A program made the position numbers and the translations under genes. A stretch of DNA of 64,000 nt, taken from positions 83,438,753-83,502,752 of the forward strand of contig CM051456.1 in the NCBI GenBank assembly GCA_028274465.1, written 5' to 3'. Positions 18,738 to 30,633 of the stretch are shown in pieces (within the stretch, counting starts at the first letter, position 1; each line of letters opens with the position of its first letter). The notes under the pieces are model-generated. The model was not told the origin of the DNA. It worked only from the letters and a program-made list of their open reading frames with translations, and searched no databases. The stretch is from Plantago ovata (taxonomy: Eukaryota > Streptophyta > Magnoliopsida > Lamiales > Plantaginaceae).

Positions 18738-21353
18738 CTAGCACCTTCTCACAAATTGGGCAGCGTCTTCGCGAACAGTGGGCCAGTAGTATCCTTGTCG
18801 AATGACTTTTTGCGCGAGGGTTCTTCCTCCGACATGGTCCCCGCAACTTCCTCGATGCATTTCTCCCAAAATTTTTTGGACTTCATGCTCGGCGACACAT
18901 CTCAAGTAGACTCCCTCGAAAGACCTTTTGTACAAGTAGTCTCCTTGCATGATGTATCGGGGAGCCTTTCCTTTGATCTTCCTCCCTTCAGCCTTGTCAC
19001 GAGGGAGGCTTCCATTTTTGAGATATGTAGTTATCTCTTGCATCCAACTCGGTTGACCGTCAATTACCAAGACGTTTGGCTTTGATGACCATAGAGATGA
19101 TGCGTTGATTCTCATAAGTATCACATTCCGGGTATCCACTCCTCCAGAAGCTGAAGCATACTTTGATAGGGCATCTGCCCTTTGATTGAGATCTCTCGAG
19201 AACTTTTCAATCTCACAACTTTCGAATTTTTGGATTTCTTCCGTGATGGCGCTCTTGTACTCAGCCAGTGAGTCCTTCTTGGTTCTGAATTTCCCGGAGA
19301 TTTGCTTCTCGGCCAGTTGAGAATCAGTGAAGAGATGTAGCTTCTTCACTTCCAATGATTTTGCCATACGTAGAGCTATGAGGATGGCTTCATATTCTGC
19401 TTCATTGTTTGAGACCGAGAAACTAAGAGTAACGGCGTACTCGAGTTCAGCCCCTCCGGGACTCTTGAAGTATATTCCTATCCCGCCATTTTTTCCTGAT
19501 GAGGATCCATCAACATGAAGAATCCAGACGTGTCCGTGGTCGACTAATTCCTTGGGGTTTGGAGAGACGGTCTCCGTGCCCTTTGGTTCGTCGATTTTCT
19601 CTGACAGGAACACTTCATGCCTTTTTCTTTTTGTTTGGGACATCGCCTTGAGCTCTTTCAAAGCATCTTCAAGAGCTTGCATAGGGTTGTTTCGCTGGGG
19701 TTTCTCTTCGACCATCATCATAACACTCTGCGTTTCCGAAGGGTTTTCCTCTGAAGTTCCTTTGGAGGGATACTCTACGAGGAAGTTGGCGATGACTTGC
19801 GCTTTCTTGGCCACGGGTGCTTGATAGTCAATGTCGTACTCACTTAACTCAATTGCCCATCTTTCCATTCTTCCCGAATTTTCGGGTTTTCCAAGGACTT
19901 GCTTAAGAGGTTGCTTCGTCAAGACTACAACCTTGTGAGCACCAAAGTAGGGCTTCAACCTCCTTGCCATATAAACGAGGGCAAAGGATAGCCTCTCGAT
20001 ATCCATGTACCGTGTTTCAGCTCCGGCGAGTACTTTACTCAAGTAGTAGATGGGCAAGTGGTCGTTTCCTTGGATTCGTACCAAGACCGAGCTGATAGCC
20101 TCCCCAGTTGCTGCTAGGTATAAGTAAAGTACCTCTCCTTCTATGGGTTTCGACAATAGTGGGTGAGCGAGTAGATACTCTTTCAGCTTCTCGAAGGCTT
20201 CCTCGCACTCCTTCGTCCACTCGAAATGGCTGCTCTTCCTTAGCACTTTGAAAAAGGGTAAATTTTTCTCGGCAGACCTCGAGATAAATCTACTCAATGC
20301 GATTGACTTTCCGACCAATTGTTGCACCTCATTGATGGATTGAGGTTGAGGAAGATCGAGGATGGCCTTTATCTTTTCGGGGTTTGCTTCTATTCCTCTC
20401 TCCGTTACCATGTAACCAAGGAATTTCCCCCCTTTGACTCCATAGGTACACTTTGCTGGGTTGAGCTTCATGCCATACTTTCTCAAGATTGAGAAGCATT
20501 TTGCCAGGTAACCTACATGTTGCTCCTCGGTTTTGCTCTTGACGAGCATGTCATCGACATATACTTCCATTGTTTTACCCAGCTCTTCTTTGAACATCTT
20601 GTTAACCAACCTCTGGTAGGTCGCTCCGGCGTTTTTAAGACCGAATGGCATCACGTTGAAGCAATACACATTGCCATTAGCGAAGAAGGCAGTCTTGGGC
20701 ACGTCATCTTTGGCCATTTTGACCTGGTAGAAGCCCTGGTATGCATCCATAAAACACAGGAGGGCGCATCCAGCGGTGGAATCGACCAGCTGGTCGATCC
20801 GTAGGAGAGGGAAGGGATCCTTCGGGCAAAACTTGTTGAGCCTTGTGAAATTGTTGCACATTCTCCATTTTCCCGGACCTTTCTCCACGAGGACCACATT
20901 GCATACCCAAACGGAGTATCTCACCTCCTTGATGTGGCCGGCCTTAAGGAGTCTTTGGACTTCCGCTTCTATGATGGCATTATCTTCCGCACTGAAGTCT
21001 CTTCGCTTTTCTCTGATGTGGGTGATCGACGGGTCTACGTTCAGACGGTGAACGGCGACACAAGGGTCGATCCCCTTGAGGTCCTCGGTACTCCACGCGA
21101 AGATGTCGTTGTTATCCTTCAAATATTGGATGAGTTTCATCCTGAATTCTGTAGTCATCTCGGTACCAATTTTTGTGATCTTGTCGGCACTTCCTTCGAC
21201 AATTTGGATTTCTTCTAGGGCTTCTCTTGCTTCAATTTTGTTTTCCTCAAAGAATTTCTTCTTTTTGGAAGAGGGGGGGACTGGTGGAATCACTTGATAC
21301 TCCTCGAGCTCCTTAACAGCTCCTACTAGAGTATCGTTGTCTTTCTTCATGAT
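18738..21353 (-). pseudogene. Tat pol: RT, RNase H, archaeal-type RNase H, integrase zinc finger
   Basis: 870 codons open. RT has GPGKWRMCNNFTRLN, FMDAYQGFYQV, MPFGLKNAGATYQR and YVDD (residue about 266). A first RNase H (residues about 390-510) looks degenerate (LYLAATGEAISSVL). A second RNase H follows at about 610-740 with the acidic residues HVDGSSSG, NNEAEYEA and FTDSQL; this extra archaeal-type domain is a Tat-group hallmark. Last is the integrase HHCC finger (MHRGSCGDH ... RRC), ending at a TAG. The start codon given is the first Met. The join to the protease frame about 50 bp upstream needs a frame change, which in the related Ogre group is made by splicing, so a decayed intron boundary is possible here. 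Confidence 0.93.
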
Positions 21354-21400
21354 TGTTTTTCTTCACCTAAGTGACGGACTTGGCTTCTTCGACTTTCTCT

Positions 21401-23389
21401 TCACTCGCCGAACCGTGTAGAAACGATAAGGCGCATTGTGAACAAGGGGTGTCTCCTGGATGATTGCCTCGGGTTGGGTTCTCCAATGGCTACCCTAGAA
21501 GTGAACTTGGCTGACATGGTGTAGCATTCCCATGCTTCTCGTATGTCTCCCACTTCTTGTCCAATTCCCAAAGGAGTGGGGAACTTTAACTTGTTGTGGA
21601 CCGTGGACACTACGGCTCAGAATTGAGAGAGACCGGGTCGGCCTAGGACTGCAAAATAATCAAACGGCATATCGACGACCACAAAAGGAACATGTTGCGT
21701 CACTCGTCTAGGAGCGCTACCCATTGATACCGTGAGGTTGATCATTCCGAGTGGCATGATAGGTTGTCCTCCAAACCCTACCAATGTGCTCCTCACTTCC
21801 CTGAGTCCTTCTCTTGGATTCATTTGCATCCTTTTCAAGGTTCCGGTGAAAATCAAGTTCGCCGAGCACCCGGTGTCGACGAGGATTCTTCCTAACTTGT
21901 ATGATTGAACATCCAAGGAAACTACAAGTGGGACGCAAGGATCATAGATGTTCCCTCCTCCGGCATGCTTCAGAGGTATCTCGCTATCATCGAAAGAGAT
22001 AACATTGGTTCTCGGTCGTGCGGCTTGAGCATACTTCACATCTCGGACCCTAAGATTGTCCGCCGTAATCTCCCTTTGATTACGAGTGTCGCCCCCCGCG
22101 GGTCCTCCCGCAATTGTGAGAGTGTGGATGCTTCCATTCACGGGGCGGTTCTCATAATTGTTGTAATTATGAATGTCATCATCATAAGGGTTTCCTTGGT
22201 GAGGGTGCTCGCTCCCACTTTGAGGTGGTGGAGGTAGGAGTGCCAGAGGTTCCTCCTTCCAGATGTAGCTAACCAATTGACCGTTGCGTATCATCCTCTC
22301 AATTTCATTCTTGTGTTCGACACACTCATCGGAAGTGTGCCCTTTCCCCTTGTGAAACTTGCAAAATTTTTCCAAGCTCTTGTTCCTTTGATTTTCCTTA
22401 ATCGGTGGTGGCCAGGAGACGTCTAGCTTCCTCGAGACTATATAGTTCAAGATGTCGGATATTGGCCTATTTAAGTCTGTGTAGTTGCTATATCGTCTTG
22501 GAGGTGACCTTCTAGGAGGAGACCTCTTGTCTCTGAAATCATTTCTAGAGTGGCCTTCTTTGATCAGCCCAAACTTTTGATCTTTCCTTTGTTTTCCGGG
22601 ATTTTGAGAGCGATGAGGGTACTCCTTCTCTTTTTCTTTCTCCTTCCCTTTTTCCTTGGGAAGATTGGTTCTCACTGTGACGGTTTTTCGGAATTCCTCA
22701 TTCTCGAGGAAATCCTTGCAAACTTTGGCAAGTTGTGCTTCATTCTCCACACACGATACTGAGAGTACATATTGGAACTTGATGTTGGTAGTGTTACCAT
22801 ACAAATATTCTTTCCTCTCATTGATCGAGTGATCTTCGACTTGGAGGGCTGCTTCATGAAAACGATTGATGAAGTCCCTCAAGTCTTCGTTGTTTTTCTG
22901 AACAATTTCGGCCAAGTACCTCACTCTTCTCTTGGCGTTCATCACCTTCTCGAAACGCTTAGAGAACTCCTTGCAGAGATCTCTATATGACTTGATGGAT
23001 CGGTGAGGGAGGCGCGACCACCACTTCATGGCTTCTCCAGAGAGGTTAGCCGGGAAGAGGAGTGCTTTGGTCCTTGAATCATGACCGTAAGCGTCCATTT
23101 TAGTGCCAAACCTCACCAAGTAGTCCTTCAGACAATTTGTTCCATCATAGCTTTCGAAGGTGGGGAACCCTCTTTCTATTTTGGCTTGGTGGCTCCTAAT
23201 CTCATCGCACAAAGGGCTCGGATCTTGGTCTTGCTCTTTCTCTTGTACAGTTCCTCGTAGAGTCTCTATCTGAGCATCAAGTGCGGATTTCCTCGCGTTG
23301 AGTTCCTCCAGAGTGAACCTCTTCCCCGTGATCGGGTCGATCAAGGGGGTTACCTCAACTACTGTTCTCAATGCTTGATTCTCCGCCAC
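21401..23389 (-). pseudogene. Tat gag C-terminal part and protease
   Basis: The gag core is SGEAMKWWSRLPHRSIKSY and KRRVRYLAEIVQ, with a zinc-finger variant CKFHKGKGHTSDEC at about residue 360. Then comes the protease RILVDTGCSANLIF (DTG) and VLGRPGLSQF. An in-frame TGA at 21617-21619 separates the protease end from its tail (LKFPTPLGIG), which runs to TGA at 21401. A short Arg/Ser/Pro-rich basic region follows the gag core. It is continuous in frame with the N-terminal ORF at 23636-24214. Confidence 0.88.
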
Positions 23390-24214
23390 TACTTCTTGTT
23401 GGTTTTGAGGGGTTACTTGGTTGGGCGTAACTTAATTGGGGAGAGCGGGTGGTGTAGCGACCACCTGAGCTCTATTTTCTTGTTGAGCTACATTTTGCAA
23501 TGATGCCCGTATCCTTCTATCAATCAAGTCTCTCAAGTCATCCGGGGCACCTTGAGACCCTAACCTTGATTGAACTCTTGATGGTCCAAGTCGAGATTGG
23601 ACCGGCCTTGTGTTGGCTCTCGAATGTGCTTCATCTTATGCAACTGGTGCTCTTCCTTGGGATTGACGAGGAGCGACCAGGGTTTCATGAGGTTGCTCTT
23701 GCACCGGCGCTGGTTGTGCTCCTTGAGCTTGTATCTCGGCATTAAACCTAGCAGCCTCATTACCCCCTACGTATCCTTGTAGAGTGAGAAGGAACATACC
23801 GTATTGAGCTTCGCCCTTCCCGAAGTCTGATGGTCGGACTACACGTCCATCAGGAAGGGTGAAGGTCAATGCGGCCAGTTGAGGAGGGTTCACTGCTACG
23901 GGAGGTTGATTGATTGCTACTGGAGGAGGCTGCCCCGTAGGCTCGGCGTTGTTTGGGACTCTCAACGCTCCATAGGAACTTCCTACTGGGATTCCTTGCG
24001 GGTTGTTTTCTCCCGATCTGTCATTTTGGGAGTTGGTGACATTAGTAAATGCCCCCTCCGTGTAATCTCGATTCCTTACAACATTGTTGTTTCTTGGTGC
24101 CCTAGAAGCACCATCCGTTCCTCCTCCGCGACCGTTACTAGAGGGACGGCCTCTAGGTCGAGGAGGGTTCCTGGGTGGTGCATTAGCAAGACGGTTGCTT
24201 CTTCTGGGAGGCAT
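23390..24214 (-). pseudogene. Tat gag N-terminal part
   Basis: The start MPPRRSNRLAN lies 68 bp downstream of the PBS. The first 50 residues are Arg/Pro/Gly-rich, followed by a Gln/Ala/Pro-rich segment (QPPPVAINQPPVAV). The frame is the same as the downstream gag, but stops interrupt it at 23636-23638 (TAA) and at about 23430. The basic start probably binds RNA. Confidence 0.82.
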
Positions 24215-24281
24215 ATTCGTGAAGGGTCACGAGGAGGGTGATGGCTCGACCAGTAGGGCAAGGAATGACCTTTCGTGTCGT

Positions 24282-24299
24282 TTCTCACAGACGGCGCCA
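24282..24299 (-). other. Tat primer binding site
   Basis: The sense strand reads TGGCGCCGTCTGTGAGAA, two bases from the 5' LTR. The CCA-complement start TGG is present. The tRNA is not certain; the first eight bases match tRNA-Asp but the rest do not. Confidence 0.8.
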
Positions 24300-24301
24300 A
24301 A

Positions 24302-25075
24302 TGTTGAAGGGTAATTCGTGCTTCTTTCTAAGTTCGCAGTGAGTCGCTATGGTCAACCTATTCTATGTCTTATTCATGTAGTGTTCCTCCTGAAATGATA
24401 GGAAACCTTCTTGTAGCTTCCTCACACCTGAAATAGACTAGAGGGGGGGGGGGTTAGTGTCTCTTACCCGGTCTGTAAGGTATCATACCGGAGTGACGAC
24501 TTTACGTGTAGAGAGCTGAAGACTTCCCTAGTGAGAAAAATATTGAGTGGTGGTTGTGAGGTATTAATGCTTACTGTTGAGAAGTGAATGAAGCCTTTAT
24601 ATACTTGTGGACTTTTATCTCCAGGTCGCGTAGGATCACGACACGTGTACGACTGAGATTGAAGCCTTCCTCGGCCCAGGCCCATTAGGGAGGTCCATGG
24701 GCCTTAGCCCAAGGGAGCAACCCTTGCTGGTCGTTCAGGGTCCTCGTGTCTTCCTTGTACGTAGAGGGTGCGAGTAGTGTCCTGCCCAGTTTCTCTCAAG
24801 GAGCGTTACCTTGACGTAAGGTACTCCTCGAGCCGTAGAGATGCTACTCGAGCCATAGAGATGCTCTTCGAGCTCAATGGCTGCTTTGTCCTTGTAATGA
24901 GCTTATTTTGAGGGTTGGCCTCCTAGTGATGGTCGGTCCTTATGTTGGTCGAACCACACCTTAGTGACATACTTGGGTGTGGTCGCGCCCCTTGAGGGAC
25001 GGCCTATGATGCTTTGTCGCACTCTTAGACCGCTCCAGTTCGTACATGCGGACTGGACATATTTCAACACTAACA
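24302..25075 (-). repeat. Tat element 5' LTR
   Basis: 774 bp, paired with 1170-1943. It holds the minus-strand TATA box TATATAAA at 24596-24603, from which the gag-pol transcript should start about 30 bp to the left, and the 11-G run at 24443-24453. Confidence 0.95.
24596..24603 (-). promoter_or_regulatory. TATA box of the Tat 5' LTR
   Basis: TATATAAA followed by GGC on the minus strand, conserved in both LTRs. Confidence 0.75.
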
Positions 25076-25080
25076 GAGCT
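25076..25080. repeat. Target-site duplication of the Tat element (right copy)
   Basis: GAGCT, identical to 1165-1169. Confidence 0.97.
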
Positions 25081-27352
25081 GATCAAGTCCACTTTCGGAT
25101 GTGGTGTCTTGCTCGGTTGACCTTTTTGCTGAACATATTTTTCAGTAAGTTCTTTTCTAGCAAGGTTCCTTCTAGCCCTAGCATTTTGAGTCTTTTCAGA
25201 ACTCTTAGGCTTGATTTTGTTCATCTCTTTGAAGTATCTTTGCTGACTTTGCTTATACACGTGAAAAGTTGATTTTGCTTGGTTTTGAAACCGAGTCCAA
25301 TTTTCGGAGAATGCTGAGATTTTGTGTCAGCAACCTTACTTGATTCAGGTTTGTCAGCAAAGGTCTTCTGATTACTTTTAGTAATCTTGCCTTTTGTCTT
25401 AACATATTGCTTTTCAGCAACTTGTTTGGCGGAATGCTTTACAGCATCCTTTTTCTTTACAGTTTGCTTCTCAGCAACTTGTTTTCCTTTTAAAGACTTG
25501 TTACTTTGAGTAGCAACAACGGGCTTTATGGTCGTAGGTACTTGATTGCATTTTTCAGCAACCTTAGATTGACCAAACTGATAGAGTTCTGGTTGACCAC
25601 TATCAGTAGCGCGTACAAAGGAAATCGGTGATTTGTCTTTACTCAAGATTATTACGTCATCACCTTCATACGTTGCACCTAAACCTTCTTTCTGAGATGG
25701 ATCTCTCAAATAAGAGTTTAGTTCAGTCAGCGTATTACTTTCATCAGCATAAGATTTGAAATTGATTTTCATCTTTTTAATCTCTTGGATTTCAGCAAGT
25801 AACTTTAGAATTGAGGACTGATACTCTTCCAATTCTATTGCCATGTGAGAGTTCTTCTCTGTAGCTTCAGCAATCAACTTCTTTAGACGCCTTATTTCAG
25901 CATCCTTCTCTTCTGTCTCTTCTTTCAGCAAGACATACTTTTCAGTAGTCTGCTTGGTCAGAGTTTCAGCATTCTGTAGTTTCTCTTGCTGTTTGCTCAG
26001 TGTTTTCTCAAATCTTTCGATTTCTCCTTGAATCTTGTCAAGTTCAATCTCGTCTTCACTTTCTGAGTCAAAGTCAGATGTAGGATTGTTTACCTGACCG
26101 GCCATAAGGCAGAACTCGTAGTTTGACACATCTGGATAAGCTTCCATGGCTATTCCACAAACTTCCTTGCCAATCTCTACGTCAAGAGTGGCTTCTTCAT
26201 CGTCAGTGTCTGAGCTTTCATCCTCACTATCTTCGGAGCTAGTATCAATGCATAATGCATCGATTTTTCCTTGAAGCTTCTTCTTTTCTTCAGCAATAAA
26301 AGCTCTTTTGAACTTCTTCTTTTCAGCAGATTTGCCTTTCAGCAAAGGACAATTTGCTTTGAAGTGTCCAGCCTTTTTGCAGTAAAAGCAGAGATCATTT
26401 CCAACTGCTGGTTCTTCTGATGAGGTTGCTTGCTGAACTTGCTTGTTCAGCGAGCTAATCTCATTCTTGTACTTATGGTAGTTGTTACCAAGATGCTTTT
26501 TCAGCTTCTCTTTTGCTTTTCGCCTTTCGAGTTCCTTACTGATGAATTTCTTCATGTTTTTAACAACCAAAGCATTTTCATCAGCATGCTCTTTATCATT
26601 CTTCTTTTCAGAAGATGACGGCTTTGCAGCAAGAGCAATGTTTCGCGATTTTTCAGCAAACACATTTTCTCTTTGCTTTGTCTCGTAGTTGACAGTAGAA
26701 AGATGAGACAACAACTCTGTTGGTGTAATGTCTGGCATTCCTTGATTGTAGTAGAAGTTCTGAGTGTGGATCCATTCTTGGTTCAGACTTCTGATGATGG
26801 TTTTCACCTTCTCAGAATCTGAGTAAAGATTTCCAACACCCAAGGCTGCCATCTCATTAACTAGAGTTGTGAATCTGAAGTCCAAGTCTTCTAGTGACTC
26901 ATTTGTACCTTGTTTAAAGTTCTGGAACTTTAACTTCAGCACTTCGAGTTTGTTTTCCTTGGTTTTGTCAGATCCAGCACGAAGATCTTGAAACATTTTC
27001 CAAGCTTCCTTAGTAGTTTTAGCACCCCACAGTTTGCACTGTATAGTATCCGGAGTTGATCGAATGATGATGTTTCTTGCTTGCCATCAAGACGGAATCT
27101 CTTGGCTTCATCGGAAGTCCATTCCTCTCTTGGTTTCGGAACGACAGTATCAACTGGTTCGCCTAAGATAGTTTCCTTTCCAGCTTCTGTGGTTTTGTGA
27201 GGAAAACTTCTTTCAACCTTAGTGATTTTGATAGGTCCATCATTAATGACGGTAACCATCTCATCGCTAATGGCATCAAGATGTAGCATCATGTTGTTTC
27301 ACCATTTTTCGTAGTTTTCAAGCTTCAGCAAGGGAGCATCTCCTAAAGACAT
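25081..27352 (-). pseudogene. Copia-A gag
   Basis: A Sirevirus-type gag starting at 27352 (SLGDAPLLKLENYEKW). It includes a gag helix region (NKLEVLKLKFQNFKQGTNE, DLDFRFTTLVNEM), a CCHC zinc knuckle CFYCKKAGHFKANC (about 26350-26400), a long Glu/Lys coiled-coil-like segment and a basic Lys/Gln-rich tail. Breaks are visible: TGA at 27299-27301 where copy C2 has Arg, a 1-base deletion near 27088, and a 1-base deletion near 25255. It is split by the Tat insertion and continues at 830-1164. Confidence 0.92.
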
Positions 27353-27400
27353 CCTGTCCGCAAAAGACTACCAAACTGGTCAAGTGAGAGTGATTTCACT
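27353..27400 (-). other. Copia-A leader with deleted primer binding site
   Basis: Compared with the same leader at 47718-47829, about 65-70 bases including the PBS are missing directly beside the LTR. In their place the junction forms a perfect 7-bp inverted repeat, CAAGTGA (27381-27387) and TCACTTG (27396-27402), whose last two bases are the LTR end. Confidence 0.85.
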
Positions 27401-28973
27401 TGTTGGTCCCTTTAAACAACAAGAAAAGACTAGAGGGGGGGGGGGTGAATAGTCTTTTCAAACTTTCGTCGTTTAAAAACTTTCTCAGCAAGTACTTATT
27501 ACTTTTCAGTAATGAGTTTGCTGATACTTAACTTTCTCAGCAAGCGCAAGTTACTTCTCAGTAACTAGTTTTGCTGATACTTAAAATCAGAGAGCGGAAG
27601 TCTTTGATACAATAAGTGCTTTGTCAGTAAGTGATAGTTCCAGCAAGTGAAGTGAGTGACTGTGTACAGATAGATAAGCTTTGCTGAAAACTAAATACAG
27701 TAAGTAAATCACACAAACACTTTTATAGTGGTATCTGAGAGTGGCGTAATCTCTCAACTAATCCACTTTGTCCTTTATAGGACTGAATCCACTAAGACAA
27801 GTTTGAGGTTCCTTACAACACCTATCTAGAGCGATTCAAACAGAAACCAAAGCACACTTGCTTCGTTTCCAACCTAACTAGAGAACGAAACCTTGTTCTC
27901 CACCAAACTTGGGACTTTTAATCAGCAACACTATGCTCGATTAAGTTCCCCCTGAATATCACGCCTGAAAGGGTGTATTTTCAGTTAGAGAGGTTTGGGA
28001 TGAGATAACTTAATTATAACTTATTCAGTTACAACAAGTAATCTAAGAAACAAAACTTTGAATACTTTGCAGTAAACAAGTTTGATTGTTTCTGGTGTCA
28101 AGACTTGTTCTTGTTCGAAAGAAAGAACACTTAACTAATTTCTTAGCCGTGTAAGTTATACTTCTTCACAAGTAGCTTTTTCAAGCTTTAAGTCTAGGAA
28201 CGGAACAGTGGCAGTAAAGAGTGTTTGAAGGGTATGTGAGTTTAAGCACAAGTGAGAGTTTGATCACGTTGTTGACACACTTCAACTCTTTGCCGGATGA
28301 CCTCTATTTATAGTGAATCAAGGAGCCGTTTGAATTTCGAATTCTAAGGCTTTTGTTCCTTAAGATGTCACTATCTTGCTTTTGTACTTTCAGCAGCGTC
28401 CTTTATTTTTCTTCTAGTCTTCATGTCCTTCGCGTGCATGCTTTGCATTTAATGCTCATTTGAATGAAATTCAAACAGTAACATTGGAGCGCAAATGCAA
28501 GTACTTTCAGCAAGAGGTCACAAATGTTCATCAGCAAGTGGTCAGTCTCAGTTTCAGCAAGCACAACCTACTCTGTCGTTTAGATTTTCACTTATGCAAT
28601 GCTGTTGCTGAAGTTTCCACTTTCTGAGCAACATGTGCCTTTGTAGATACCAGTCTTCTGAAATCTTCTAGTCTTCAGATCTTCGAATTCTTCAAGTTTC
28701 TGAGCGGTTCTAAATGCTTCAATATTTTGTTTGTGTAAACAAAGTACATCATCAGTAAATGCTTCAACAGGTTGTATTTCTTTTTAGAAAACAAGATACA
28801 TCATAAGCGGTAAAACTAACCTATCTAGCACCTACTCTAAGTCTTCAGCAAACGTTCCTCTTTTACAATGTCCTTAAAATTCTAAATTCCTATGGACCTT
28901 AAGAGTACTAGTTTCTGGACTTTCCTTAATTTAGCATGGTTAATTGCTCATCAAAATTACAAGTTTCCTAACA
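27401..28973 (-). repeat. Copia-A 5' LTR
   Basis: 1573 bp, TGTTGGTCCC...TTTCCTAACA, matching the LTRs at 30634 and 47830. It has the 11-G run at 27435-27445, twin hairpins at 27486-27523 and 27538-27576, and a minus-strand TATA box at 28305-28312. Its right edge cuts directly into Copia-B linker sequence, so Copia-A inserted into Copia-B. The 3' LTR lies left of the window. Confidence 0.95.
28305..28312 (-). promoter_or_regulatory. TATA box of the Sirevirus LTR (Copia-A)
   Basis: TATAAATA followed by GAGG on the minus strand. Conserved at 31537-31544 and 48731-48738 in the other two LTRs. Confidence 0.75.
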
Positions 28974-30633
28974 CCAATCATATCCGTAGAGGGATGATCT
29001 CTAATCCATTTATTAACAGGTTTTCTGCTCTTTGGATCTGGATAAGTTTGCGTTTCAGCATGTGACTCCTCAGCATGTACTTGTTCAGTACTACTGGTAT
29101 CTTGTTGTGTCTCTGCTGAAATTGGTTCATCAGCAACTGCTTGTTCAGCATTGCTGGTTTGAGGTAACACGTCAGCAGACACAGGAAGTTGCGTAGTTTC
29201 AACAACATCTGGAGCAACCGCGTCTTTTGCCGGAAATTCTTTATCATGAACTATATTTGTCTTGTCATGACTTGGGGGAGGTGAGTCATTGTCAGAATCA
29301 TCATTTAGTTCAATTGATTTGATATTCCTAGAATCAGATTCAGTTCTTTGCTCGTGTATGAGTAATTTTTTCATACATTCTGATATTTCTTCTTCAGCAG
29401 GAACTCCTTTTGATTTTTCATAGAATACAACATGCATTGATTCTTCGATCTTTTGTGCCTTTTTGTTGTAAACTCTATAAGCTTTACTATGCAAGGAGTA
29501 GCAAAGAAATATCGCTTCGTCTGTCTTTGGTTGAAATGTTTTTAACTATTCTCTACCATTGTTAAGAACAAAGCATTTGCAACCAAATACTCTTAGATAG
29601 GTGATGTTAGGAGGTCTTCCAATAAATAACTCATAGGGAGTTTTGTTGTATTCCTTAGTTATCAAGCATCTATTTTGAGTATAGCAGGCGGTATTAATCG
29701 CTTCAACCCAATAAGCTTCACTTATTTCAGTGTCAACAAGCATTGTTCTAGCTGCTTCCTTAAGGGTACGATTCTTCCTTTCAGCAACACCATTTTGTTG
29801 AGGTGTCCTTACTGAGGATAACTGATGTTGTATGCCTTTTGAAGTGCAATACTCAGTTATTTACTGGTTTACAAACTCAGTACCATGGTCTGTTCTTATG
29901 ACATTTACCTTGTCATTTTTCATGACTTCAAGGTTGGTCAACAAGTTATGTATTTCAGTCCTTGTTTCAGACTTGTGTTTGATAAATACTACCCAAGTGA
30001 ATCTTGAATAGTCATCTACCACCACCAGACCATACTTGTTGCCAGCATAGCTTGTTGAAGAAGATTCAAACAAGTCCATGTGCAAGAGTTGTAAAGGTTT
30101 TGTAGTTGACGGTACTGCCTTGTTTTTGAAAGAAGATTTGGTTTGCTTTCCTTGCTGACATGCATTGCAAATACCATCCTTGTTAAAAGTAACCTTAGGT
30201 AATCCAACTACAAGTGTCTTTTTAGACAGCTTACTTGAAGTTTAGGTGACTTGTTCAATTATGCCATAACCATGCTTTTTCAGCAAGGCAATCATGATCT
30301 GAGACAAGGTATTTTTCAACGATTGCTGAAGACCAATCTACAGTATAGAGACCTCCTGATCTTCTAGCAACCATAATAACCTTCTTTGTCTCAAAGTCTA
30401 TAAGTTTGCATTCATCACTTTTGATTTTGATGAGTAACCTTTGTCAGCGAATTGACTCATGCTGAAAAGGTTAAACTTAAGATTTTTTTGACATAAAGAA
30501 CTCCCGAAATGGTAATGCGTCCTAACGTCACGTCACCATAACCTTTAGTAGAACCAAAGCCTCCATCAGCAAACCTTATGGTTGGACCTTTAGACCACCG
30601 TCTACAGTTTATAAGGTTTTTCTTATTGCCCGT
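28974..30633 (-). pseudogene. Copia-B linker, integrase and protease fragment
   Basis: Minus-strand order is protease region (30500-30633), gag-pre-integrase finger, integrase core and acidic linker. Core motifs are MDLFESSSTSYAG, VVDDYSRFTW and RTDHGTEFVNQ, with the catalytic Glu region (GVAERKNRT type) after a stop. Breaks include a stop after FVNQ (29861) and one after NNGRE (29546). The left end is cut by the Copia-A LTR and the right end by the C1 3' LTR, within the protease at GCCCGT. Confidence 0.9.

Larger units (their letters stand above)
1170..25075 (-). mobile_element. Tat-lineage Ty3/gypsy LTR retrotransposon, host of the Gypsy2 insertion
   Basis: The element is bounded by two 774-bp LTRs beginning TGTTGAAG and ending CTAACA, with a perfect 5-bp TSD. 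It has a purine-rich PPT beside the left LTR and a PBS beside the right one, so it is transcribed leftward. Minus-strand order is gag, protease, RT, RNase H, a second (archaeal-type) RNase H and integrase, then a very long 3' region holding a plus-strand antisense gene. Two RNase H domains and an antisense ORF before the 3' LTR are known Tat/Grande/Ogre-group traits. Without the nested Gypsy2 it is about 13.6 kb. By eye the LTRs differ at about 13 positions (about 1.7%), so it is fairly young. Coding regions carry in-frame stops, so it is not autonomous now. Confidence 0.95.
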
